This document shows positions 47,025 through 55,198 of a stretch of 64,000 bases of DNA, piece by piece. Below the pieces are notes generated by a model that was not told the origin of the DNA, searched no databases, and saw only the letters and a program-made list of their open reading frames with translations. Made by a program: the position numbers and the translations under genes. Origin of the DNA: Paracoccaceae bacterium (GTDB taxonomy: Bacteria; Pseudomonadota; Alphaproteobacteria; Rhodobacterales; Rhodobacteraceae); contig JAFGTV010000053.1 of assembly GCA_016938875.1 (NCBI GenBank), positions 124,001-188,000 of the forward strand, written 5' to 3'. Numbering within the stretch: position 1 is the first letter of the stretch; each line of letters opens with the position of its first letter.

Positions 47025-48467
47025 TCAGGTGGCGGGATCCCAGCCGCTGACCGCCTTGATGTCGCAAAACTCCTCCAGGCCCCAGGTGCCGCCCTCGCGC
47101 CCGTTGCCCGAACGTTTGACCCCGCCAAAGGGGCTGCCGGCGGCGCGGGACTGGCCGTTCATCTCGATCATGCCGGCGCGCAGCTGACGGGCCAGCCGGG
47201 TGCGGCGGGCGCTGTCGGTGGACTGCACGTAGTCGGTCAGGCCATAGACGGTGTCGTTGGCGATCTGCACCGCCTCTTGCTCGGTGTCGAAGGGGATGAT
47301 CGACAGCACCGGGCCAAAGATTTCCTCGCGGGCGATGGTCATCTGGTTGGTGACATCGGCAAAGACTGTGGGGCGCACGAAATAGCCCCGGTTGAACCCC
47401 TCGGGGCGGCCCGGTCCGCCGGCGACCAGGCGGGCGCCCTCGTCGATGCCTTTCTGGATCAACGCCTGGATCTTTTCATATTGGATGGCGCTGACCACGG
47501 GGCCGATATGGCGGCCCTCGGCGCTGGCGGGGCCAACCTGCATCGCCTCGGCCACGGCGCGGGCGGTTTCCACGGCGGCGTCGTAGATGCCGCGCTGGAC
47601 CAGCATCCGGGTCGGCGCGTTGCACGATTGCCCGGTGTTCTGAAAGCAATGCAGAACACCGCGCTTGACGGCCTTTTCATCGGCATCGTCAAAGATCAGG
47701 TTCGCGCCCTTGCCGCCCAGTTCCAGGTGCACCCGCTTGAGCGTATCGGCCGCGTTCTTGGAAATCGCGATGCCCGCGCGGGTCGATCCGGTGAACGAGA
47801 TCATGTCGACATCGGGGTGACCCGACAGCTGTGTGCCGACCCCCGGCCCATCGCCATTGACCAGGTTGAACACACCCGCGGGCACGCCGGCGGTATCCAG
47901 GATCTCGGCAAAGACCATCGCCGAGAGCGGCGAGATTTCCGAGGGTTTCAGCACCATGGTGCAGCCCGTGGCCAGCGCCGGGATGACCTTGAGCGTGATC
48001 TGGTTCATCGGCCAGTTCCACGGCGTGATCATCCCGATCACACCGGCCGGGTCCATCAGGATGCGGTCGTTCGGGGCGTGATCCCCCAGCGGGCGTTCAA
48101 ATTCGAAATCCTTGAGCGCGGTGATGAAATTCTTGATGTGATAGGCCCCTGCACCGACCTGATTGGCGCGGGCAAAGTCGATGGGCGCGCCCATTTCCAT
48201 GCTCATCGCCTGGGCCAGATCCTCGGTCCGGGCGGTATAGCATTCCAGGATGCGTTCGATCAGGGCCAGGCGCTCGGCCTTTGTGGTCGCGGCCCAGGCG
48301 GGCGCTGCTGCCTTGGCGGCGGCAACGGCGGCGTCGGTATCGGCAGCCCCGCCCAGAGAGATCACCGCGCAAGGCTCTTCGGTCGAGGGGTCGATGACCT
48401 CGCACGGGGTGGCCGTTTGGGGGGCGACCCAAGTGCCGTTGATGTAGAAATCCTTGCGTTCGATCAT
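47025..48467 (-). CDS. Aldehyde dehydrogenase family protein
   Basis: NAD(P)-dependent ALDH of 480 residues. N-terminal AVISLGGAAD..., catalytic Glu in HLELGGKGANLIF near 250 and nucleophilic Cys in FQNTGQSCNAPTRML near 285, then a C-terminal PFGGVKRSGNGREGG. A segment TPWNWPMNQITLKV is present. Substrate undecided (aldehydes from alcohols, betaine, etc.). GGAGCCCC precedes the ATG at 48467. Divergent from the peroxiredoxin gene, a pairing that suggests oxidative or carbonyl stress. Confidence 0.93.
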   Translation of the reverse strand: MIERKDFYINGTWVAPQTATPCEVIDPSTEEPCAVISLGGAADTDAAVAAAKAAAPAWAATTKAERLALIERILECYTARTEDLAQAMSMEMGAPIDFARANQVGAGAYHIKNFITALKDFEFERPLGDHAPNDRILMDPAGVIGMITPWNWPMNQITLKVIPALATGCTMVLKPSEISPLSAMVFAEILDTAGVPAGVFNLVNGDGPGVGTQLSGHPDVDMISFTGSTRAGIAISKNAADTLKRVHLELGGKGANLIFDDADEKAVKRGVLHCFQNTGQSCNAPTRMLVQRGIYDAAVETARAVAEAMQVGPASAEGRHIGPVVSAIQYEKIQALIQKGIDEGARLVAGGPGRPEGFNRGYFVRPTVFADVTNQMTIAREEIFGPVLSIIPFDTEQEAVQIANDTVYGLTDYVQSTDSARRTRLARQLRAGMIEMNGQSRAAGSPFGGVKRSGNGREGGTWGLEEFCDIKAVSGWDPAT

Positions 48468-48542
48468 GGGGGGCTCCGTAGGGTTGCGACATGCTGTCAC
48501 TTTTTTGCGTTTGGGGCGGATCGGGGGCTGCACTTTGCCAAC

Positions 48543-48557
48543 TTAGAACTTATCTAA
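48543..48557. promoter_or_regulatory. 15-bp dyad TTAGA-N5-TCTAA between ALDH and peroxiredoxin
   Basis: TTAGA (48543-48547) and TCTAA (48553-48557) form an inverted repeat with a 5-base centre, about 40 bases before the peroxiredoxin start in the 129-base divergent gap. The geometry is compatible with a LysR/OxyR-like or MarR-like operator but no consensus is met. The remaining gap holds the ribosome sites only. Confidence 0.35.
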
Positions 48558-48596
48558 AGTGACAGTTCCATAGCAAACCACAGAAAGGACGATTCC

Positions 48597-49253
48597 TTGG
48601 CTCTACGCATCAATGACGTTGCCCCCAACTTCACCGCCGACACGACCGAAGGCAAGATCGACTTCCACGATTGGATCGGCGACAGCTATGCCATCCTGTT
48701 TTCCCATCCCAAGGATTTCACCCCTGTTTGCACCACCGAATTCGCCGCCGCCGCCAAGCTGTCGGACGAGTTCGCCAAGCGTAACACCAAGGTGATCGGC
48801 ATCTCTGTCGACCCGGTGGAAGAGCACATGAAATGGAAGGCCGATGTCGAGAAATTCGCCGGCACCGAGATGACCTTTCCGATCATTGCCGACGACAAGC
48901 TGGACATTGCCAAGCTCTACGACATGCTGCCCGCCGAGGCCTATCTGCCCGATGGCGCGACCGCTGGCGACACCGCAACGGTGCGCACCACCTTCATCAT
49001 CAACCCCGACAAGAAGATCGAGTTGATGCTGATCTATCCGATGACCGTGGGCCGCAATTTCGACGAGATCCTGCGCGCGCTGGACGCGATCCAGAACAAC
49101 AAGAAAGCGCCGATCGCCACGCCCGCCAACTGGCGTCCGGGCGAGGACGTGATCGTGGGCCTGTCGCTGAGCACCGCCGAGGCGAAGGAAAAGTTCGGTG
49201 AGGTCGAGGAAATCTTCCCCTACCTGCGCACCACCAAGGCGCCCGCCGCCTAA
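48597..49253 (+). CDS. 1-Cys peroxiredoxin (Prx6/AhpC type)
   Basis: A 218-residue Prx6-class peroxidase. The peroxidatic Cys45 is in SHPKDFTPVCTTEF; there is no resolving cysteine, hence 1-Cys mechanism with an external thiol such as thioredoxin or glutathione. C-terminal AKEKFGEVEEIFPYLRTT matches Prx6. The start codon is TTG (48597), set by AGAAAGGAC 7 bases upstream; no other start fits. It is divergent from an aldehyde dehydrogenase. Confidence 0.92.
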   Translation: MALRINDVAPNFTADTTEGKIDFHDWIGDSYAILFSHPKDFTPVCTTEFAAAAKLSDEFAKRNTKVIGISVDPVEEHMKWKADVEKFAGTEMTFPIIADDKLDIAKLYDMLPAEAYLPDGATAGDTATVRTTFIINPDKKIELMLIYPMTVGRNFDEILRALDAIQNNKKAPIATPANWRPGEDVIVGLSLSTAEAKEKFGEVEEIFPYLRTTKAPAA

Positions 49254-49277
49254 GCCACGCCAAGGCCCTGAAACGAG

Positions 49278-49305
49278 GAAAGGCCCCGGAATTCCGGGGC
49301 CTTTC
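49278..49305. terminator. Bidirectional terminator between peroxiredoxin and pnp
   Basis: A perfect 28-base palindrome, arms GAAAGGCCCCGG and CCGGGGCCTTTC around AATT, lies 24 bases after the peroxiredoxin stop and 23 after the pnp stop, so both convergent genes can use it. T residues after it (GCGTTTT) are modest on the plus strand. Confidence 0.75.
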
Positions 49306-49328
49306 GCGTTTTCGTCAGGGGGCGGGGA

Positions 49329-51464
49329 TTACTCCTCGGCGCCTTCCTGTTTGGCCAGCTCTTCGCCGGTTTCCTGGTCGACCATCTTCATCGCCAGGCG
49401 GACCTTGCCGCGATCGTCAAAGCCCAGCAGCTTGACCCAGACTTCTTGGCCCTCTTTGAGGACATCCGAAGGGTGGTTCAGGCGGCGGTTTTCGATCTGG
49501 CTGACATGTACCAGGCCGTCGCGCTTGCCAAAGAAGTTCACGAAGGCGCCGAAATCGACGATCTTGACCACGGTGCCTTTGTAGATCTTGCCCTCTTCGG
49601 GTTCGGCCACGATCGAGTGGATCATGTCATAGGCCTTTTGGATGGCCTCGGCATTCGGCGAGGCGATCTTGATGATGCCATCGTCGTTGATATCCACCTT
49701 GGCGCCGGACACTTCGACGATCTCGCGGATCACCTTGCCGCCGGACCCGATCACTTCGCGGATCTTGTCGGTGGGGATCTGCATCGTCTCGATCCGCGGC
49801 GCATGCACCGAGAAATCGCTGGCAGAGGTCAACGCCTTGGCCATCTCGCCCAGGATGTGCAACCGGCCGGCTTTCGCCTGGGCCAGTGCCTTTTCCATGA
49901 TCTCGGGCGTGATGCCCGCGACCTTGATGTCCATTTGCAGCGAGGTGATACCGGCCTCGGTGCCCGCAACCTTGAAGTCCATGTCGCCGAGGTGATCCTC
50001 GTCGCCCAGGATATCGGTCAGCACCGCGTAAGAGCCGTCATCCTCAAGGATCAGGCCCATGGCGACACCCGCGACCGGCGCCTTCAGCGGCACACCGGCA
50101 TCCATCATCGACAGCGAACCGCCGCAGACAGAGGCCATCGAGGAAGAGCCGTTCGATTCGGTGATCTCGGACACGACCCGCAGCGTGTAGGGGAAGTCGG
50201 TCGGCGCAGGCAGTACCGCCTGCAACGCCCGCCAGGCCAGCTTGCCATGGCCGATTTCACGGCGGCCCGGCCCACTCACACGGCCCACTTCGCCGACCGA
50301 GTAGGGCGGGAAGTTGTAGTGCAGCATGAAGTTGGAGCGGAAATTGCCATGCAGCGCGTCGATGATCTGTTCGTCATCGCCGGTGCCCAGCGTGGTCACC
50401 ACCAGGCCCTGGGTTTCCCCACGGGTGAACAGGGCCGACCCGTGCGTGCGGGGCAGCAGGCCCACTTCGCATTCGATCGGGCGCACCTGGTCCAGCGCGC
50501 GGCCGTCGATCCGCTTGCCGGTCTTGACCACGTCACCGCGCAGAACCGAGCTTTCCAGCTTTTTCAGGGCAGAGCCCAGGTTCGCATCTTCGCGCTGCTC
50601 TTCGGTCAGGGCGTCGATGATCGCGGCCTTGGCCTCGGAGATGGCGTTGACGCGCTCTTGCTTGTCGGTGTTGCCATAGGCGGCGCGGATCTTGTCCTCG
50701 CCTGCGGCCTTTACGGCGGCATAGAGGTCGGAATAATCCGGCGGCGAGAAGTTGAACGGCTCTTTCGCCGAATCCTCGGCCAGCGACACGATCAGGTCGA
50801 TCACCGGCTTGAGCTGCTCGTGCGCAAAGGTCACGGCGCCCAGCATCTCGGCCTCGGTCAGTTCATAGGCCTCGGACTCGACCATCATCACCGCGTCGCG
50901 GGTGCCGGCAACCACCAGGTCCAGACGCTGGTCGGGGTTGTTGCGCAGCCCCTGCATATCGTCGACCTCGGGGTTCAGGACGTATTCGCCACCCGAATAG
51001 CCCACGCGGCACCCGGCGATCGGACCCATGAAGGGCACGCCGGAAATCGTCAGCGCAGCCGAGGCGGCGATCATCGCCACGATATCGGGGTCGTTGACCA
51101 GATCGTGGGACAGGACGGTGCACATCACCAGCACTTCATGCTTGAAGCCGGGGACGAACAGCGGGCGGATCGGACGGTCGATCAGGCGCGCGGTCAGCGT
51201 CTCTTTCTCGGTCGGACGCGCCTCGCGCTTGAAGAAGCCACCGGGCACTTTGCCCGCGGCATAGTATTTTTCCTGGTAGTGGACCGTCAGCGGAAAGAAG
51301 TCCTGACCGGGCTTCGGTTCCTTGGCGAAGGTCACGTTGGCCATGACAGAGGTCTCGCCCAGAGTGGCGATGACCGAGCCGTCGGCCTGACGGGCAACCT
51401 TGCCCGTTTCGAGCGTGAGGGTCTCTTCCCCCCACTGCATGGATTTCGTCGTAACGTTGAACAT
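49329..51464 (-). CDS. pnp: Polyribonucleotide nucleotidyltransferase (PNPase)
   Basis: 3'-5' phosphorolytic RNase, 711 residues. Two RNase PH-like domains (about 12-140 and 325-460) with the [18 protein letters not shown] and [28 protein letters not shown] segments, a KH domain containing [12 protein letters not shown] near 562-575, and a C-terminal S1 domain ([18 protein letters not shown]). Two adjacent ATGs occur; the second (51464, [12 protein letters not shown]) matches the family's usual N-terminus. It follows rpsO as in E. coli, with the same orientation. Confidence 0.97.
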   Translation of the reverse strand: MFNVTTKSMQWGEETLTLETGKVARQADGSVIATLGETSVMANVTFAKEPKPGQDFFPLTVHYQEKYYAAGKVPGGFFKREARPTEKETLTARLIDRPIRPLFVPGFKHEVLVMCTVLSHDLVNDPDIVAMIAASAALTISGVPFMGPIAGCRVGYSGGEYVLNPEVDDMQGLRNNPDQRLDLVVAGTRDAVMMVESEAYELTEAEMLGAVTFAHEQLKPVIDLIVSLAEDSAKEPFNFSPPDYSDLYAAVKAAGEDKIRAAYGNTDKQERVNAISEAKAAIIDALTEEQREDANLGSALKKLESSVLRGDVVKTGKRIDGRALDQVRPIECEVGLLPRTHGSALFTRGETQGLVVTTLGTGDDEQIIDALHGNFRSNFMLHYNFPPYSVGEVGRVSGPGRREIGHGKLAWRALQAVLPAPTDFPYTLRVVSEITESNGSSSMASVCGGSLSMMDAGVPLKAPVAGVAMGLILEDDGSYAVLTDILGDEDHLGDMDFKVAGTEAGITSLQMDIKVAGITPEIMEKALAQAKAGRLHILGEMAKALTSASDFSVHAPRIETMQIPTDKIREVIGSGGKVIREIVEVSGAKVDINDDGIIKIASPNAEAIQKAYDMIHSIVAEPEEGKIYKGTVVKIVDFGAFVNFFGKRDGLVHVSQIENRRLNHPSDVLKEGQEVWVKLLGFDDRGKVRLAMKMVDQETGEELAKQEGAEE

Positions 51465-51479
51465 CATCGTTTCCTATCG

Positions 51480-51511
51480 GGGAGCGCATCCGGGCCCATC
51501 CCGGGTCTCCC
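51480..51511 (-). ncRNA. Stem-loop in the pnp mRNA leader
   Basis: GGGAG (51480-51484) pairs with CTCCC (51507-51511) and CCGGG (51490-51494) with CCCGG (51500-51504), making a branched hairpin just ahead of the pnp ribosome site. In E. coli the pnp leader is cut by RNase III and autoregulated by PNPase; whether that holds here is inferred only by analogy. Confidence 0.4.
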
Positions 51512-51711
51512 ATTAAAATAGCGGCCCCATTGCCGCCGACCCCTCTATCATTTTCTCACGGCGCCGGGGTCGGGGCGCCACGTCTCAGATGGGGTCGCGA
51601 TACAGGTTTTTCGACCCTTTGGAAACACTCCATGGCGAAAGCGGCTGGTCGCGGGCCCCGGCAGGGCGGCGACTGGGCGCGGCGACAGGGGGCAATCGGG
51701 GTCCATCCCAA

Positions 51712-51748
51712 AGAAAAACCGCACCCAGCACATGCCGGGCGCGGTTTT
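51712..51748 (-). terminator. Rho-independent terminator of rpsO
   Basis: On the minus strand AAAACCGCGCCC pairs with GGGTGCGGTTTTT (one wobble) around a GC-rich loop, followed by T residues (TTTTTCTTT). It starts 24 bases after the rpsO stop. This can separate rpsO from pnp or act as a partial terminator. Confidence 0.8.
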
Positions 51749-51771
51749 CCGTTGTCTCGGGTGCGCTGCGT

Positions 51772-52041
51772 TTAGCGGCGGATGCCCAGGCGTTTGATCA
51801 GGTCCTGGTAGCGGGCCTCATCCTTGCCTTTGACATAGTCCAGCAGCTTGCGGCGCTGGGCGACCATCATCAGAAGGCCACGACGCGAGTGGTTGTCCTT
51901 CTTGTGGGTCTTGAAATGCTCGGTCAGCGTGGTGATCCGGCTGGTGAGGATGGCCACTTGCACCTCGGGCGAACCGGTGTCGCCTTCCTTGGTGGCGTAT
52001 TCCTTGACCAGGCGGTTCTTTTCTTCGGCGGTAATCGACAT
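51772..52041 (-). CDS. rpsO: 30S ribosomal protein S15
   Basis: 89 residues, the standard length: [70 protein letters not shown] in which GDTGSPEVQ and HKKDxHSRRGL are S15 signatures. It binds 16S rRNA helix 22 and may autoregulate its own mRNA. Start at 52041 is certain by family; the open frame extends upstream without ribosome site. Confidence 0.98.
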   Translation of the reverse strand: MSITAEEKNRLVKEYATKEGDTGSPEVQVAILTSRITTLTEHFKTHKKDNHSRRGLLMMVAQRRKLLDYVKGKDEARYQDLIKRLGIRR

Positions 52042-52182
52042 CGGGGTCTCCTGTCTATGGTCCATGGCACAAGCCGGGATGTCGTCCAGCAGGGCCCTTG
52101 GAGAATGAGCCGCCCGCAATGCGGGTCGGATGCGGGCGTATAGGGGATTCCCGCGCGTTTGGAAAGGGTAAAGGCCGGGGGG

Positions 52183-52470
52183 CTATTCCAGCGTGGTCTG
52201 GATCTCTTGCGCGATCTGCTTGGCCCAGTCGCCGATCACCGGGATAAAGTCGATCTGCCCCAGCGAATAGACGATGATCGACACCAGCGCCGAGGCGCCC
52301 ACAACCGTTCCCAGCCCCATCGCCAGCCCGCGCAGAAACTGCACCCCCAGCATCTTCCAGACCGATCCGTTGAGCCGAAAGAAGCGCTGGGCGTTCAGCC
52401 GCCCGACCTCGCGGCGCAGGGCGGCGATTTCGTGGGCCAGGTCGGCCTGGGTGGGGCGGTTGTCGGGCAT
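52183..52470 (-). CDS. DUF5665 membrane protein
   Basis: A 95-residue protein with an N-terminal coiled segment (QADLAHEIAALRREVGRLNAQRFFRL) and one central hydrophobic span (QFLRGLAMGLGTVVGASALVSIIVYSLG near 45-72), ending in a C-terminal amphipathic tail. The pattern matches DUF5665, of unknown function. It sits between rpsO and the RTX gene on the minus strand. Confidence 0.78.
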   Translation of the reverse strand: MPDNRPTQADLAHEIAALRREVGRLNAQRFFRLNGSVWKMLGVQFLRGLAMGLGTVVGASALVSIIVYSLGQIDFIPVIGDWAKQIAQEIQTTLE

Positions 52471-52556
52471 CTCGTCTCCGGCGGCAGGGATCGTGCGCGC
52501 CACCCTAGCCGGGCCAGGCCCGTGCGCCAAGTCCGACCCGGTTTGTCCGGACCTGG

Positions 52557-53576
52557 TCAGGCGCCGGCGGCCAGAACGTCCGAAAGCGCGCTCTCGGGCA
52601 CCAGGCTGACGGTGGCCAGATCCAGACCGGCGCCGCCGCTGACCACCGCCAGGGGCATGCCGTCCAGCATCAGCATCGCGTCATCCTCGCCGCTCTCTGA
52701 CGGGCCGATCGTCAGAATGGGGTCGGGATGCGCGGCGGCGTCATAGACCACGAACAGCGCGTCCTCGGTGCCATCGTAATCCTCGATAAAGGCCGGGCCG
52801 CCGTCGCCCTCGTGGATCCAGTCCCCCAGGACAAAGCTGTCGGCCCCCGCGCCGCCGGTTACATTGTCGTCACCGCCGATCAGCACGGTGTCATCGCCGT
52901 CGCCGCCGTTCAGATAGTCGGTGCCGCCCGCGTCGGTCAGGCCCTGGCCGTCGACCTCTGCATCGACGCTGAGGATCAGGTCGTCGCCATCGTTGCCGTT
53001 CAGGATGTCGTTCCCGGCGCCGCCATGCAAAAGGTCGTCGCCATAGCCGCCCATCAGGGCATCGTCGCCCTCGCCCCCGGTCAGCACATCGTCGCCGGGG
53101 CCGCCGATCAGGACATCGTTGCCCAGGCCCCCGTCGATCCGGTCATCCTCGGCCTGGCCGTAAAGGGTGTCGTCGCCGTCGCCCCCGTCGATGGTGTCCT
53201 GGCCCAGGTCGCCCAGCGCCATGTCGGCCCCCGCGCTGCCCAGCAGGGTATCGTTGCCCTCGGCCCCCATCAGCAGGTCGTCGCCGTCGCCGCCATCCAA
53301 CAGGTCATCACCCGCGCCGCCATAAAGCACATCATCGCCCAGAAAGCCCATGATGGTGTCATCACCCGCCGTGCCGCCCAGGGTATCGTCCAGGTCCGAG
53401 CCGGAAATCAGATCCTCGGTGGCCAAATCGACGGAGAGGTTGGTCGGGTCATCCTCTTCATCCCGGGGGGCATCTTCATCGTCGTCGTCCCCACCGGTGA
53501 TGCGGCGCAGGGCGTCCTCGATATCGACGGTTGTTCCGACCATCAAAAGGCCCAGCAGACTTGCCAATGCTAACAT
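52557..53576 (-). CDS. RTX-repeat calcium-binding protein with N-terminal hydrophobic segment
   Basis: A 339-residue protein whose residues 1-22 are a hydrophobic segment (MLALASLLGLLMVGTTVD) that could be a signal/anchor, followed by an acidic stretch (GGDDDDEDAPRDEEDD) and then about 15 consecutive nonapeptides of the type GGxGxDxLx from roughly 65 to 205, two more near 240-265. Such repeats bind Ca2+ and fold as a parallel beta-roll on export. There is no clear C-terminal type I secretion signal or enzyme domain, and no T1SS genes are adjacent. Start ATG 53576; longer frames start only with TTG. Confidence 0.83.
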   Translation of the reverse strand: MLALASLLGLLMVGTTVDIEDALRRITGGDDDDEDAPRDEEDDPTNLSVDLATEDLISGSDLDDTLGGTAGDDTIMGFLGDDVLYGGAGDDLLDGGDGDDLLMGAEGNDTLLGSAGADMALGDLGQDTIDGGDGDDTLYGQAEDDRIDGGLGNDVLIGGPGDDVLTGGEGDDALMGGYGDDLLHGGAGNDILNGNDGDDLILSVDAEVDGQGLTDAGGTDYLNGGDGDDTVLIGGDDNVTGGAGADSFVLGDWIHEGDGGPAFIEDYDGTEDALFVVYDAAAHPDPILTIGPSESGEDDAMLMLDGMPLAVVSGGAGLDLATVSLVPESALSDVLAAGA

Positions 53577-53648
53577 GGCCAGTTTCCTTGCAATACCCGG
53601 TGCGCCATCCGAATGGACAGCGTTCCCCAATGGTCATCATAGGGCCGC

Positions 53649-53706
53649 CCCCGCAGAGGGCCTATTCGGATCGAGTCACATGGTTAATGCCCACCCCGCA
53701 GAGGGC
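53649..53706. repeat. Two copies of CCCCGCAGAGGGC upstream of the RTX gene
   Basis: A 13-bp sequence occurs at 53649-53661 and again at 53694-53706, 45 bases apart, in the 166-base gap between the RTX gene start and the stop of the dehalogenase gene. Each copy contains an imperfect self-complementary core. Possible operator or transcriptional pause site; no match to a known motif. Confidence 0.5.
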
Positions 53707-53742
53707 GCGCGCCATAGGCTGGTCGTGACCGGATGTGGGGAA

Positions 53743-54651
53743 TTACGGGGCGCGATCCCCGGCGCCAAAGAACGGGCCAAAGGTCTCCAGCACGGCCTGC
53801 GGGGCCTCTTCCATGGCGAAATGGCCCGACCGGCACGACGCGTCGGTCAGTTCGTCCGCCCAGGCGCGCCACAGTTCGGCGGGCCGACCGGTTCCGGCGG
53901 GAAACCCGGTTTCGGCCCACAGAAACATCACCGGGGCCGCGATACGCCTGCCCGCGGCGCGGTCTGCATCGTCCAGGCGGCGATCGGTGGTGGCCCCGGC
54001 GCGGTAATCCGCGCACATCGCGGCGATGCGGGCCGGATCAAGGGCCTGGCGGCGATAGGCGGCCAGCGCCTCGGGGGCAAAAACGTCCAGCGATTTTCCC
54101 AGCGTCCAACTGGCCAGCGTGTGATCGATATAGCCAACGGGATCGGCGCCGATCATCCGTTCGGGCAGCGGGGCAGGCTGCGCCAGAAAGGTCCAGTGAT
54201 AGGCCTTGAGGGCCAGTTCGGCATTCCACGACGCCCAGAAATCGCCCGTCGGCACGATCTCGATGATGCCCAGGCGATGGACCCGCGCGGTGTGATCCAG
54301 GGCCAGGCGATAGGCCACCCGCGCGCCCCGGTCATGGCCCAGAACATGCGCCCGCGAGATCCCCAGCGCATCCATCAGGCCGGTGATATCGCGGGCCATT
54401 TCGCGCTTGGAATAGACGGTGTGGGCGGTATCGTCGGGCGGCGCGTCACTGTCGCCATAGCCGCGCAGGTCGGGGATGATGACATGGAAATCACGCGCCA
54501 GCGCGGGCGCCAGCCCGGCCCAGCACATGTGGTTTTGCGGATAGCCGTGCAACAGGATCAGCGGCGCCCCGGCCCCCGCTTGATGCACCGACAGGGTGAT
54601 GCCGTTCACGGCGATGCGGCTGTGTGCAAAGCCCGGTATCTGTGATGTCAT
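53743..54651 (-). CDS. Haloacetate (fluoroacetate) dehalogenase-like alpha/beta hydrolase
   Basis: A 302-residue alpha/beta hydrolase with nucleophile Asp107 in GHDRGARV and carboxylate-binding Arg108 and Arg111. Compared with Rhodopseudomonas palustris fluoroacetate dehalogenase (RPA1163, also 302 aa, from memory of its numbering), residues align with a constant offset of three: D110=Asp107, R111/R114=Arg108/Arg111, H155=His152, W156=Trp153, Y219=Tyr216, H280=His277. The acid D134 is replaced by Glu131. That retention of the halide pocket strongly suggests C-F or C-Cl hydrolysis, though activity is untested. Start ATG at 54651. Confidence 0.85.
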   Translation of the reverse strand: MTSQIPGFAHSRIAVNGITLSVHQAGAGAPLILLHGYPQNHMCWAGLAPALARDFHVIIPDLRGYGDSDAPPDDTAHTVYSKREMARDITGLMDALGISRAHVLGHDRGARVAYRLALDHTARVHRLGIIEIVPTGDFWASWNAELALKAYHWTFLAQPAPLPERMIGADPVGYIDHTLASWTLGKSLDVFAPEALAAYRRQALDPARIAAMCADYRAGATTDRRLDDADRAAGRRIAAPVMFLWAETGFPAGTGRPAELWRAWADELTDASCRSGHFAMEEAPQAVLETFGPFFGAGDRAP

Positions 54652-54691
54652 GGCGGTCCCTCCCCGGCGCAGCCTAAGGCGGGCGCGGGGG

Positions 54692-55198
54692 TCAGGTCCA
54701 GCGTTCGGGCTGTTGGGCATAGGCGATGTAAAGCGGATGCCTGGGATGGCCGTCTTTGGTCAGGCCCAGATGCCACAGCGGGCGACCGGTCCGGCGCAGC
54801 AACGCCGCGACGGCCGGGCCACGGTCCAGGTGGGCGCCGTGGGTGCCCCAGGCGCAGATGATCTGATCGGCCCAGGTGGCGCTGTCGCGGATCGCCGCGT
54901 CGTTTTGCGGCCCCACCGGATCGGGCGCGGCGCGCATCACGCGCGGGTCGGTGGCGCGAAAGGCAAAGATGTTGGTGACCCGGAACGCGCCGAACCCCAG
55001 CGCGCGGGCGCGCCGTTCGCAGCGTTCCACGGTGGGGTCGTTCTGCACCTCGGTCGCGGTCGAGGGGTTGAGCATGACAAACAGCGCCTTGCGTCCGTGC
55101 GCATCCCAGGTGCGGGTCAGCAGGTAACGATACGCCTCGCAGTCGGAATAGACCGCGTCCGAGGCGGCGTCGCCCTTCAGGTGGCTGCGGGTGATCAT
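54692..55198 (-). CDS. DUF1643 protein
   Basis: A 168-residue protein with the DUF1643 marks: YRYLLTRTWDAHGRKALFVMLNPSTATEVQNDPTVERCERRA, GFGAFRVTNIFAFRATDP and ICAWGTHG. Function unknown; it resembles a nucleic-acid-related or nucleotide-processing domain but no activity is established. Overlaps the metallophosphatase gene by 4 bases, so the pair is co-translated. Confidence 0.87.
   Translation of the reverse strand: MITRSHLKGDAASDAVYSDCEAYRYLLTRTWDAHGRKALFVMLNPSTATEVQNDPTVERCERRARALGFGAFRVTNIFAFRATDPRVMRAAPDPVGPQNDAAIRDSATWADQIICAWGTHGAHLDRGPAVAALLRRTGRPLWHLGLTKDGHPRHPLYIAYAQQPERWT

Larger units (their letters stand above)
51468..51771 (-). other. rpsO-pnp intergenic region (304 bases)
   Basis: No protein gene is supported. 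On the minus strand it contains the rpsO terminator near 51712-51748, a GGCGCC palindromic pair (51560-51565 and 51574-51579) that may form a small hairpin, a TATTTT/TTAAT-like AT patch around 51513-51530 that could be the pnp -10, and the leader stem-loop near 51480-51511. Confidence 0.5.

Noticed and set aside
53649-53661. CCCCGCAGAGGGC repeat considered as a mobile-element end
   Set aside because: Copies are direct, not inverted, without a coding region or target-site duplication between them.
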